Source of the DNA: an uncultured Dorea sp.
GTDB lineage: Bacteria; Bacillota_A; Clostridia; Lachnospirales; Lachnospiraceae
Direction of reading: 5' to 3'
DNA: 59,058 bases
Assembly: GCA_910579015.1 (NCBI GenBank)
Contig: CAJTRO010000021.1
Location: 297 to 59,354 of the forward strand
In this document: positions 50,739-59,058 of the stretch, in pieces
Position numbering within the stretch: the first letter of the stretch is position 1
Layout of the letters: every line of letters begins with the position of its first letter
Notes under the pieces: model-generated
Told to the model about the DNA's origin: nothing
Databases searched by the model: none
What the model saw: the letters and a program-made list of their open reading frames with translations, nothing else
Made by a program: the position numbers and the translations under genes

Positions 50739-53075
50739 TTATTGCGCCTTCTTCTGCGCCTTCCTCACTTCGCCGTTGACAAGCACCTCCGTCTCTTCTC
50801 CCGTAAGAACCGTTACCTTCACCTCCCGCGCTTCGTCGATGTCTATCTGAAGCCAGCCTGCGGGACAATGGATCCGAAAAGACAGTCCCTTCCACTCTTC
50901 GGGAAGCTTCGGATCAATATGGAGCCGTCCGGCGTCGTCCGTCCAAAGCCCTGCAAATCCAAACACAACCGTCTGCCATACTCCGCCTGCATTTGCCGCG
51001 TGGATTCCTTCTCTTGTATTTCCCTGCAAATCCACCAGATCAAGGAAAGCGGCCCGCCTCAAATAACGGTATGCCCTGGAAGGATCACCCACCTTAAGCC
51101 CCATGATCGCGTAGATGCTCGGACTTAAAGAGGAACCGTGCATGGTGCGCTTCTCATAATAACTGTAGTTAAGCTTCATGGTTTCCTCATCAAATTCTTC
51201 TCCGAGAAGATGCAGGAGCATCACTACATCCGCCTGCTTGATAATCTGAGTTTCACTGGTTTTTGTGGTTTTCAGGATTTCCGGCCTGATGGGCCAGTCG
51301 TTTTTGTCATACTTCTCTATCAGTACTTCCTTAAGGTCAAAGTATCCCTCAAACTGCTCTAACAGCTGGGTGCCTTCTTTCCGGGGAAGATAGATTTTCG
51401 CCTGTACCTTATCCCAGGATGCGATCTCTTCCTTTGTAAGACCGATCTTCTCTGTCAGACGCGCATATTCTTCCCCGTGTTCCCTTCTCAGCATTTCTGC
51501 CAGCGCGGTTACATAGCGCAGATTCCATCTTGCAAGATAATTCGTGTAAACATTGTTATCTACCGGCTCATGCCACTCGTCCGGCCCTGTCACCTGGCGG
51601 ATCTCATAGCGGTCCTTTTCCTCTATATACTGGCACCGGCTCATCCAGAACCTGGCCGTTTCCATAAGGATCTCCGCCCCCATCTGAAGAAGGAAATCTG
51701 TATCCTTCGTGATCCGCACATAATTGGCAATGCCAAACGCCACCGCGGCCGTCACATGATGCTCATAGACCGCAACATAACACCGATAACAGGTTCCGTC
51801 CGGCTCGATGGTCCAGTCCGGGCACTGCTCTGTCCCGTCGTCCGCAGACTCCCACGGATACTGCGCGCCGCGGTAACCGTTCCCCGATGCATTTCCCCTT
51901 GCCGCATCCAGAAGATGGTATCGGTAGGTCTCCAGATTGCGGGCTTTCTGCGGAAATGTATAGGCAAAAAACGGAAGCATGAAAAGCTCGGTGTCCCAGA
52001 ACGCATGTCCTCCATACTCCTCGCCGTGAAGAAGCTTCGCCCCGATATTCACGCGGTCGTCTGATTCACTTGCCGTACTCATCAGATGGAATATGTTGAA
52101 ACGGATGGCCTTGTTAAGCTCTGCATCTCCGTCAATCCGGATGTCCGCCTCCTGCCAGAGCTTCTCATAGCATCGTCTGTGTCCATCAAACTCTGCCTCA
52201 AAGCCTGTCTTTAGGAAATCCTTCATCTCCTTCTGGACGGTCTCCTTGAGTACTTCTTTTGCCGCCTCGCGCTCCGTATAGATGACCGCATATTTGGTAA
52301 GCTCGGTCGTCTCGCCCTCACACACATCAAAATCAAGGAATTCCACAGCCTGTTCGCCAAAATCATGGAACACGCTTGTCTTAATAACGTCCTCTCCTTC
52401 CCGGACTGCCCGGATACAGGTCCCGCAGCCCTCGTGGAGATGATCGTCTCTTGTCGCCGCCTCCAGATAGGCGCCGCTTTCATTAAGCGCTTCATTGGCG
52501 GTCAGATACGTATGCTTCACCTTGAATCTGGGCGCGTCGCAGAAGTTGATGACCGTACCGTCAATGATATTCTCCACTTCGATGATCCCGCTGTAATTCA
52601 GCGGTGTCACATACAGCTTAACCGCCATCCGGTGTACATGCTCCCGGCTTATGAAGCGCACGCTCTCAACCTTCGTCTCCCGCCCTTTCCGGTCGCGCAG
52701 GCAGACACTTTTTACAAGAGCCGCCCTTCGCATGTCGAGCGCGCGCGTAAAGGAGAGGATCTCGCAATTCTCTATCCCGATCAATTCTTTCTCCACGTAA
52801 AGCCTGAGCATAAGCCAGTTAGGCATGTTCGCCAGCTCCCGCATGAATGTCTCTGATTTGTCAAAAACGCCGTTGATATACGTACAGGGAATACTTCTTG
52901 CCGTACCCTCCTCATGACTTCCCCTCGTGCCAAGATACCCGTTGGTCAGGCAGAAGAGGCTCTCATATCTTAGATTCTCCTCCGGCTTATATTCCTCCTG
53001 CACCACCAGCCATTCATCACTGCTGAGAAATTCCTGTAATCTATCTGAAAATTGATTCTTCATCGTATCCCTCAC
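50739..53075 (-). CDS. GH65 inverting alpha-glucoside phosphorylase
   Basis: This 778-residue enzyme belongs to family GH65 (maltose, trehalose, kojibiose, nigerose and related phosphorylases). It opens with the family start ENLRYESLFCLTNGYLGTRG. The barrel segment has GGHAFWDTELFMLPFF near residue 355-370 and the catalytic acid is Glu500 in TGPDEWHEPVDNN. Phosphorylase activity, not hydrolysis, is supported by the pgmB gene directly downstream. Which disaccharide it splits cannot be told from motifs. The start is a GTG at 53075 six bases after AAGGAG, or the ATG at 53063 after GAGG. The galactosidase gene ends 15 bases upstream. Confidence 0.9.
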   Translation of the reverse strand: MRDTMKNQFSDRLQEFLSSDEWLVVQEEYKPEENLRYESLFCLTNGYLGTRGSHEEGTARSIPCTYINGVFDKSETFMRELANMPNWLMLRLYVEKELIGIENCEILSFTRALDMRRAALVKSVCLRDRKGRETKVESVRFISREHVHRMAVKLYVTPLNYSGIIEVENIIDGTVINFCDAPRFKVKHTYLTANEALNESGAYLEAATRDDHLHEGCGTCIRAVREGEDVIKTSVFHDFGEQAVEFLDFDVCEGETTELTKYAVIYTEREAAKEVLKETVQKEMKDFLKTGFEAEFDGHRRCYEKLWQEADIRIDGDAELNKAIRFNIFHLMSTASESDDRVNIGAKLLHGEEYGGHAFWDTELFMLPFFAYTFPQKARNLETYRYHLLDAARGNASGNGYRGAQYPWESADDGTEQCPDWTIEPDGTCYRCYVAVYEHHVTAAVAFGIANYVRITKDTDFLLQMGAEILMETARFWMSRCQYIEEKDRYEIRQVTGPDEWHEPVDNNVYTNYLARWNLRYVTALAEMLRREHGEEYARLTEKIGLTKEEIASWDKVQAKIYLPRKEGTQLLEQFEGYFDLKEVLIEKYDKNDWPIRPEILKTTKTSETQIIKQADVVMLLHLLGEEFDEETMKLNYSYYEKRTMHGSSLSPSIYAIMGLKVGDPSRAYRYLRRAAFLDLVDLQGNTREGIHAANAGGVWQTVVFGFAGLWTDDAGRLHIDPKLPEEWKGLSFRIHCPAGWLQIDIDEAREVKVTVLTGEETEVLVNGEVRKAQKKAQ

Positions 53076-53090
53076 TTTCGTCTCCTTCCC

Positions 53091-56084
53091 CTAATCCTGA
53101 TACCTGCGGACGGCCTCCTCCTGCTCACGGCCGTTCTCAACGACCTGAAGCCGGAACGCCATCGCAAAATCCTCTCGTCTGACCTTATACGTTTCAAGCT
53201 GTTCTTCCCCGCAGCTGTTGCTTCCAAGCCCGGACTGCCTGTAATCCAGATGGATGATAATATCCTCTGCCTGTTCAAGCTCAAAAGTATGAGACGCCTT
53301 CTCCAGGGCCTCATCCGTATAATTGGAGAGGTTCAGTCCCAGAGGATTCCTCATCGTACAAAGAAGCGTCCTTTTTCCGTCTCCCACGCCAAACCAGCGG
53401 ACGTCCTCCCGGTGGCCGTTTTCCTGCGGATAGACATAATCTACGCCCATCGCGTCTACACTGCTCTTATAGACGCCCATCCGGCACGCCTGTCTGCTGT
53501 CCGGGTAATTCTCTCCGGGCCCCATGCCTTCCCAGATTGTATGCTGAAGCTTTTTATTTCCCCGCATCTTAATCCCAAGACGCGGAAGGAACTCGGGCTC
53601 AAGCTTTCCTCTCTGGACTTCTCTGGCATCCAAACGCACCTCCATATGACCGCACGGATAAATGACATACTCATAAGTACAGTCATATCCCCAGGACTGG
53701 TTCAGGCATCCGAAGTATTTGCTGATCGTAACGGTTACCTTATCCTCCTGCTCCGCGAAGGAAAATCCGGCGTTCTGCTCGCTGGATCTCTGGATAAAAT
53801 ACTTATTCATCCAATCCTCTTTCTTGTACATATCATTATCTATCGTCGCGCGGTAGACCGTCATCTGCGGTCCTTCTGTCAGATACTCTGTATCCCCGGA
53901 TGTGATAGACAGAAGTTTTCCAAACACTGTGTGGAACTTGACGCAGAGCTGTTCATTTTCCACCGTAAGGACGCCTTCCTTTTCCGTGGTTCTAAGCTTC
54001 TCCCCGACAGGACGTGCTGTAAACAATACCTTCTTTTCCTGAAGCTCAAACTGTACATGTGAGATCTCGTGCCCTTTCCCGGCATAAGGAACCGCTTCTT
54101 TTTCCCTGACGGACAAATTCAGATAATAGCTGACATTTGCCTCCGGCTCAAATTCCTCATAAGGGATGACCAGCCTCTGGCTCTCTTTCGGCTCTGCCTT
54201 TAGCGTCTCGATCACGCCCTCGCGGATGACCTTCCCACCGCCTTCCACCTGCCACAGAAGATACAAACCCTCAAGGGAACGGAAGGTATAATAATTTTTA
54301 AGCTGTATTTCCCGGTTCTTTCCTTCTACACGGGTAACCTCAACCGGCGCGATCACCTGCTTATATTCCAGAAGCGCCGGGGAAGGGGTGCGGTCCGGCA
54401 TCAGAACTCCGTCGATACAGAAGTTCTTGTTGGTTGGGAAATCCCCATAATCGCCGCCATACCGGTAATATGTCTGGCCGTCCTTCTCACTATAGATCCC
54501 GTGGTCATACCATTCCCACAAAAATCCGCCTTGCAGGCGCTTATACTTGCGGTAAAGCTTCTGATATTCCGTCAGTCCTCCCGGCCCGTTGCCCATAGCG
54601 TGTCCGTATTCACACATCACATGGGGTTTATTCTGCTTCACATCCGTTACCGCAATCTTCTCAAGAGGTTCAAGCCTTGTGTACATGGTGGAGTACACAT
54701 CCGTCACCTCAGCCTCAAAATCTCCTTCATAATGGATCAGCCTGGTACTGTCAAGCCCGCGTATCGCCGCCGCCGCGCTTCGGAAATTACAGCCGAAGGA
54801 AGATTCATTTCCCATGGACCACATGATAATGCCGGGGTGATTCCTGTTCTGCTTCACCATGCGCACGCTCCGGTCCACATACGCCTTCTCCCAGGACGGA
54901 TCGTCTGTGATCCAGGTATAATTTTCCACCCACTCAAAGCCGTGGCATTCCAGATCCGCCTCGTCGATCACATAGAGCCCGTACTCGTCGCACAGATCGT
55001 AAAAATACCCGTTTGCCGGATAGTGGGAACAGCGCACCGCGTTGATATTGTGCTGTTTCATAAGTATAACGTCGTCCTCCATCTGCTCACGGGTGACTGT
55101 GCGTCCCTCTTTCGGGTTATAATCGTGGTGGTTGACTCCGTTGATGAGAAGGACCTTGCCGTTCACACAGAAATTATGGTCGATGATCTCCACTTTGCGG
55201 AAACCGGTACGCACACATACCTCATGCTCCCCGGCGGACACATACAGCTCATAAAGCCTCGGCGTTTCTGCCGTCCATGTTTCCACAGACAGAAGCTCTC
55301 TTTCGATAAAGACCGCGCCGTTCTTCGTCTCAAAAGAGCCGTCCGCGGCCGTTTCCCCGTCTCTGCACAGCCTCCATGTACCTGTACAGGCGTCCGTTTT
55401 TGTGTGTATTCTGACCTTTAGTATTCCATTGATATAATCAGCATCCAGATCCCCTTCTGCCTGAACATCCAGAATGGCATCTTTCGGCTCGTTGATCAAT
55501 TCCACATCCCGGAAGATGCCGGACATCCACCACATATCCTGATCCTCTAAGTAGGTACCGTCAGACCATTTGTATACGCGGACTGTAATATCGTTCTCTC
55601 CAACGCATACCAGGCCGGTAATATCATACTCTGCCAAAAGCCGGCTTACTTTCCCGTAGCCGGCATGTACTCCGTTCACCCAGACGTCATATGCGCTGTC
55701 TACTCCGTGAAATCTTAAAACGGTATCGTTCTTAAGCCATTCTTCTGTCAGTATAAAGGTTCTTTTATAGATCCCGGTCGGGTTTTCCGAAGGCACGTAA
55801 GGCGGATTTACCGGGAACAGATAGAGAACATCTGTATAGTGCATCCGGTCATATCCCCTTAACTGCCAGACGGATGGGACATCTATCGTATCCCATCCGT
55901 CTATGTCTGCCTGCTTATTCATAAACCCTTCCGGAGAAAGTTCGGGAGCCTCCCTGTATAAAAATTTCCATTCGCCGTTAAGCGTAAGTCTTGCGGAAGA
56001 ATCCCGGTAAAACGAAGTACGAGCTTCTCTTCTGCCTATTTGTTCCAGTTGATGGTCCTCCCATCTTTTTTTCACCCGCGTCAT
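53091..56084 (-). CDS. GH2 beta-galactosidase (LacZ-like)
   Basis: This 997-residue enzyme is cytoplasmic and has the five-domain LacZ layout. The sugar-binding domain has WWMSGIFRDVEL near residue 185-196. The acid/base is Glu427 in MWSMGNESS and the nucleophile Glu492 in MCEYGHAMGN. The C-terminal beta-galactosidase small-chain domain ends with the LDYRQSGLGSNSCG segment. After the barrel, LWEWYDHGI replaces the usual WDW-x-D-Q of lactose-splitting enzymes, so the natural substrate may not be lactose. AAAGGAG lies seven bases before the ATG. It follows the transporter genes across a hairpin. Confidence 0.88.
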   Translation of the reverse strand: MTRVKKRWEDHQLEQIGRREARTSFYRDSSARLTLNGEWKFLYREAPELSPEGFMNKQADIDGWDTIDVPSVWQLRGYDRMHYTDVLYLFPVNPPYVPSENPTGIYKRTFILTEEWLKNDTVLRFHGVDSAYDVWVNGVHAGYGKVSRLLAEYDITGLVCVGENDITVRVYKWSDGTYLEDQDMWWMSGIFRDVELINEPKDAILDVQAEGDLDADYINGILKVRIHTKTDACTGTWRLCRDGETAADGSFETKNGAVFIERELLSVETWTAETPRLYELYVSAGEHEVCVRTGFRKVEIIDHNFCVNGKVLLINGVNHHDYNPKEGRTVTREQMEDDVILMKQHNINAVRCSHYPANGYFYDLCDEYGLYVIDEADLECHGFEWVENYTWITDDPSWEKAYVDRSVRMVKQNRNHPGIIMWSMGNESSFGCNFRSAAAAIRGLDSTRLIHYEGDFEAEVTDVYSTMYTRLEPLEKIAVTDVKQNKPHVMCEYGHAMGNGPGGLTEYQKLYRKYKRLQGGFLWEWYDHGIYSEKDGQTYYRYGGDYGDFPTNKNFCIDGVLMPDRTPSPALLEYKQVIAPVEVTRVEGKNREIQLKNYYTFRSLEGLYLLWQVEGGGKVIREGVIETLKAEPKESQRLVIPYEEFEPEANVSYYLNLSVREKEAVPYAGKGHEISHVQFELQEKKVLFTARPVGEKLRTTEKEGVLTVENEQLCVKFHTVFGKLLSITSGDTEYLTEGPQMTVYRATIDNDMYKKEDWMNKYFIQRSSEQNAGFSFAEQEDKVTVTISKYFGCLNQSWGYDCTYEYVIYPCGHMEVRLDAREVQRGKLEPEFLPRLGIKMRGNKKLQHTIWEGMGPGENYPDSRQACRMGVYKSSVDAMGVDYVYPQENGHREDVRWFGVGDGKRTLLCTMRNPLGLNLSNYTDEALEKASHTFELEQAEDIIIHLDYRQSGLGSNSCGEEQLETYKVRREDFAMAFRLQVVENGREQEEAVRRYQD

Positions 56085-56122
56085 AATATTTCTCCTTTCA
56101 TGAACTTCACTCCGTTCATTTG

Positions 56123-56170
56123 GGAACGGGGGATGAGACGCCCGTCAACAGCGGCGCATTCCCCCGTTCC
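56123..56170 (-). other. Intra-operon hairpin between permease and galactosidase genes
   Basis: GGAACGGGGG (56123-56132) pairs perfectly with CCCCCGTTCC (56161-56170) across a 28-base loop that is itself partly self-complementary. A second small hairpin, ATGAAC/GTTCAT, follows at about 56101-56120. No T run follows on the minus strand, so it should stabilise the transporter mRNA or reduce, not stop, reading into the galactosidase gene. Confidence 0.55.
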
Positions 56171-56184
56171 AAACTTCCGTTGCT

Positions 56185-57006
56185 TTATTTGATCGAACCG
56201 CTGGTTCCTTCTACGATATACTTCTGGGCAATGATGAATATGAAGATCGGCGGGATGATCATGATGATCGTTATACAGAGCATCGGGATGATCTGTGTCT
56301 CATGAACGCCCTTGAAGGCCGCAAGACCAAGCGCAAGCGTGTATTTGCTTCTGTCTTGCAGGAAGATCAATGGTCCGAGGTAATCGTTCCATACGCTGAT
56401 CATATTCAATACGCCGACCAGTATCAGAGAAGGCTTCAGTATCGGCATAAATATTTTCCAGTAGATCTGGAAGGCATTCGCGCCGTCGATGCGCGCCGCC
56501 TCTTCGAAGTCTCTTGGCACACCCATCAGGAACTGGCGCATCAGGAAAATATAATACGCAGAACCGAACCATGCCGGGATGATGAGAGGCTTCAGGGTGT
56601 TGATCCACCCGAACATCTTGAATTCCATGTACTGCGGGATCATCGTTACGTCCCACGGGATCATCATGGTCGACAAAAGTATCATGAACAGGATATTTTT
56701 GCCCTTGAAGTTAAACCGTGCGAATCCGTATGCCACCAGCGAGCAGGAGATCACCTGTCCCACCGTGGTCCCTACAGTTACGAGAATTGAATTCCACAAA
56801 AATGTTCCGAAGGGCTGTGCGTTCCACGCGTCTGTAAAGTTCTGCCACAGCCATTTTGCCGGAAACAGCTTCGGCGGGTAAGCGATCGCCTCTGTCTCTG
56901 TCTTAAACGCCGTAAACAGCATATAGACGAACGGTGACAGGAAATAAAGTGCCATCAGCCCCAGCAGGATATAAATAATAACTTTTGATACTTTAGACAT
57001 CTTCAT
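56185..57006 (-). CDS. CUT1 sugar ABC transporter permease (UgpE/MalG-like)
   Basis: This 273-residue permease has six helices, including a first helix after residue 8 and the EAA loop FEEAARIDGANAFQIYWKIF near residue 180. The ending KYIVEGTSGSIK resembles the usual QRYFVxGLTxGAVKG. I start it at ATG 57006; a GTG one codon earlier and an ATG at 57000 are possible. It lies a few bases after the partner permease stop. Confidence 0.93.
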   Translation of the reverse strand: MKMSKVSKVIIYILLGLMALYFLSPFVYMLFTAFKTETEAIAYPPKLFPAKWLWQNFTDAWNAQPFGTFLWNSILVTVGTTVGQVISCSLVAYGFARFNFKGKNILFMILLSTMMIPWDVTMIPQYMEFKMFGWINTLKPLIIPAWFGSAYYIFLMRQFLMGVPRDFEEAARIDGANAFQIYWKIFMPILKPSLILVGVLNMISVWNDYLGPLIFLQDRSKYTLALGLAAFKGVHETQIIPMLCITIIMIIPPIFIFIIAQKYIVEGTSGSIK

Positions 57007-57012
57007 CACTGC

Positions 57013-57930
57013 CTACCCCCTTTTCTTCTTTTTCTGCACGCCGCCTGCTTCCGTCTCATAGAATACCCATGTGGAAGAGGACTTGAATACCAGCGCGGTC
57101 AGACACAGGATGATCACGAACATTACCCACGCATTGGCGCTTGCGTATCCCAGTTTATGGTGCTTAAATGCATTGTTGTATGTATAGAGTCCGTAGAAAT
57201 AGGTTGATTTCAGCGGACCGCCTCCTGTCAGCAGCATGACCAGCGTTACCTGCTGGAAGGAGCTGATGATAGAGGTGATCAGGTTAAACAAGATCGTCGG
57301 TGTGATGATCGGCAGTGTAATGCTGAAAAACTGCCTTGCCGGGTTCGCGCCGTCTATGGCCGCCGCCTCGTACACGTCAATTGGAATATTCTTGATATCC
57401 GTATAGAAGATCAGCATCATACTTCCAACTCCGAAGGCGCTGGCTATGATCACCGCCAGGATCGCCCACGCCGGATCCACCAGCCACTTAGGGCCCTCTA
57501 TACCGATCAGGGACAGCAGGTAGTTCAGCACTCCGTAATCTCCGTTCAGTATCCATCCCCAGAGAATGGATACCGCCACGCCGGAGATGACCGTCGGAAT
57601 GTAGAAAATCGTCCGGAACACCTTTACACCCCTTACCGGCTGTGTGATCAGCATCGCAAGAAACAATGCGATCACCATGTTAAGCGGTACGAATATCGCC
57701 GCATATTTCAAACTGATGGTCAGTGACTTAAAGAACTGCTTGTCACTTGTAAACATCTCCAGATAATTGCCAAGCCCGACAAATTCCGGATCTGCCGTCA
57801 GAGGCCAGTTAAAGAAACTCATGATCAGCGAGAATATCAACGGGCCGATCGTAAATACGAGGAAGCCGATGATCCATGGTAATATAAAGAAATACGGCGT
57901 CGCTCTTTTTAGCACTTTTTTCTGCTTCAT
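57013..57930 (-). CDS. CUT1 sugar ABC transporter permease (UgpA/MalF-like)
   Basis: This 305-residue permease has six helices and the EAA motif VYEAAAIDGANPARQFFSI near residue 195. It opens with a short basic stretch and PYFFILPWIIGFLVFTIGP. GGAGG is nine bases before the ATG. It is 28 bases after the binding-protein gene and precedes the partner permease. No ATPase gene is in the window. Confidence 0.93.
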   Translation of the reverse strand: MKQKKVLKRATPYFFILPWIIGFLVFTIGPLIFSLIMSFFNWPLTADPEFVGLGNYLEMFTSDKQFFKSLTISLKYAAIFVPLNMVIALFLAMLITQPVRGVKVFRTIFYIPTVISGVAVSILWGWILNGDYGVLNYLLSLIGIEGPKWLVDPAWAILAVIIASAFGVGSMMLIFYTDIKNIPIDVYEAAAIDGANPARQFFSITLPIITPTILFNLITSIISSFQQVTLVMLLTGGGPLKSTYFYGLYTYNNAFKHHKLGYASANAWVMFVIILCLTALVFKSSSTWVFYETEAGGVQKKKKRG

Positions 57931-57958
57931 TCCTTCATCCCTCCTGTCAGGGTTCGTT

Positions 57959-59058
57959 TTACTGCTGTGCCGCCTCGTCTAACACTTCTGCCGGATCTTC
58001 CATCGCACTTGGGTTAAATACTCTCTCGAAGGAAAGCGACAGGTTCTCTGATAACTCTGACCAGCTCTCATAGATAAAGCTTGCCGGTGTATATTCTGAG
58101 CTCTGCTCAAGCATGGTGTAGAACGGTGCATATTCCGGCTGTTCCATGATCCCTTCCGACTCAACGACAGAGTACAGCACCGGAAGCTCCATACCGATTC
58201 TTTCCTTGTTCATCTCTTCGCTTGTCCAGAACTTAATAAATTCCCATGCGGCCTCTTTGTTCTTGCTGTCCTTTGACATGGAGATCCCGGATGAGCTTAA
58301 GATGCTGACAGACGGCTGTTTGTCAAAGGAAGGAATATTTACAACACCGAAATTCACTCCGTCTTCCTTAAGCGTATTGATCGACCAGGAACCGTATACA
58401 TACATTGCCGTATTTCCTGAACGGAACTCATCTGTACCGCTTTTTTCTGTCGCCACTGCGTACTCGTCCTTTTCCATCTCCTGGAACATCGCAAATACTT
58501 CCTTCGCCTCGTCAGAGTTCAGGTTACCCTCTAACTCGCCGTCCTCATTCACGTATGCCGTCCCGTTGCTCCACAGATACATCTCATAATCATATGGATC
58601 CGGCTTCATCTGGAAGGAAAAGCCCTTCTTACCGTCACATTTCTCCGTGATGGTCTTGGCCGCTTTCTTTACATCATCCCAGGTCCAGTCGTTGGTCGGC
58701 TCGGCAATCCCCGCTTCTTTGAAGATGTCCTTGTTGTAGAACAATGCGTGGGTTGTAAATCCGATCGGGATGCCGTAGGTGCTTCCGTCATAGGAATTGT
58801 AGTTCCACAGCGTATCATAGAAGTTATCCTTATAGTCTCCACCCTCACCCTCTATGTAAGAATCCAGCGGCTCAAGTCCTCCCGCATATGCCGGGTAGTT
58901 CCACATATACATAACGTCAGGCATGTCGTTAGATCCCATTCCGGCGCTGATCTTTGTGTCGAACTCACCGCCGTAAGCCTCTAAAGTTACCTCGATGTCG
59001 TCATGCTCCGCATTGAACTTGTCAACCGTTGCCTGCTGTGCGTCCACATCCTCCGCTT
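57959..59058 (-). CDS. CUT1 sugar ABC transporter binding protein, N-terminus beyond the window
   Basis: The frame is open to the right edge, so the signal peptide and lipobox are not seen; 366 residues remain. The visible part has QATVDKFNAEHDDIEVTLE, PDVMYMWNYPAYAGGLEPLD and YGIPIGFTTHALFYNKDIF, all typical of family 1 extracellular sugar-binding proteins. The C-terminal WEFIKFWTSEE is another family feature. It heads the transporter and glycosidase operon. The preferred sugar is not readable. Confidence 0.9.
   Translation of the reverse strand, partial: AEDVDAQQATVDKFNAEHDDIEVTLEAYGGEFDTKISAGMGSNDMPDVMYMWNYPAYAGGLEPLDSYIEGEGGDYKDNFYDTLWNYNSYDGSTYGIPIGFTTHALFYNKDIFKEAGIAEPTNDWTWDDVKKAAKTITEKCDGKKGFSFQMKPDPYDYEMYLWSNGTAYVNEDGELEGNLNSDEAKEVFAMFQEMEKDEYAVATEKSGTDEFRSGNTAMYVYGSWSINTLKEDGVNFGVVNIPSFDKQPSVSILSSSGISMSKDSKNKEAAWEFIKFWTSEEMNKERIGMELPVLYSVVESEGIMEQPEYAPFYTMLEQSSEYTPASFIYESWSELSENLSLSFERVFNPSAMEDPAEVLDEAAQQ

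Noticed and set aside
53052..54062. 336-codon open frame on the + strand
   Set aside because: Antisense to the galactosidase C-terminal region; no family similarity seen.

Overview
The window looks like a chromosomal segment of a spore-forming, gut-type Firmicute of the Lachnospiraceae (Clostridia). The evidence is a spoIIA-spoVA sporulation cluster, CUT1-type sugar ABC transporters with YesM/YesN-like two-component regulation, a T-box upstream of valS, strong AGGAGG ribosome binding sites, and roughly half G+C coding sequence. No species is claimed. No tRNA, rRNA, CRISPR array, insertion sequence or prophage gene was recognised.

Layout. 1-2544 (+): the end of an ABC ATPase and its FtsX-type permease. 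2627-3316 (-): an AT-richer RibD-like reductase. 3405-22180 (-): a large mannoside-use locus. It holds GH38 alpha-mannosidase, a YesL-like membrane protein, a sensor kinase, an AraC-type response regulator, two permeases, a lipoprotein binding protein, CutC, a two-module transglutaminase-fold protein, a DUF4432 epimerase-like protein, a D-lyxose/D-mannose isomerase and GH2 beta-mannosidase. 22369-24319: a small conserved-looking ORF (+) and a Na/Pi cotransporter (-). 24472-29376 (-): spoIIAA-spoIIAB-sigF, then a strong terminator and a sigma-G-like promoter, then a 65-aa membrane ORF and spoVAA-AB-AC-AD-AE. 29503-37867 (-): a valS-led operon with a promoter, a T-box leader, valS, an LTA-synthase-like sulfatase, folC, a 44-aa ORF, a TPR membrane protein and a terminator. 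37908-41658 (-): a Sel1-repeat protein, an AEC transporter and a deoxyinosine glycosylase. 41746-44411: a small promoter-bearing ORF or RNA unit, an orphan HipA-like kinase (-) and lrgAB (+). 44425-48865 (-): an M42 peptidase, a GH5 lipoprotein with a CBM2-like domain, DUF2164, and an AAA/PD-(D/E)XK protein. 48915-59058 (-): a second sugar operon of binding protein (cut by the window end), two permeases, GH2 beta-galactosidase, GH65 phosphorylase and beta-phosphoglucomutase, followed by a separately promoted LacI regulator.

How they fit. In the mannoside locus, imported oligosaccharides would be cut by cytoplasmic alpha- and beta-mannosidases. Free mannose would be isomerised to fructose, and the two-component system would sense the substrate. 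In the second operon a galactosidase and an inverting alpha-glucoside phosphorylase feed beta-glucose 1-phosphate to PgmB, which implies a substrate carrying both galactose and alpha-linked glucose. The most interesting leads are the transglutaminase-fold protein inside the mannoside locus (possible glycan-peptide amidase), the GH2/GH65/PgmB combination, the sigma-G promoter behind the sigF terminator, and the small structured unit next to the HipA-like kinase.
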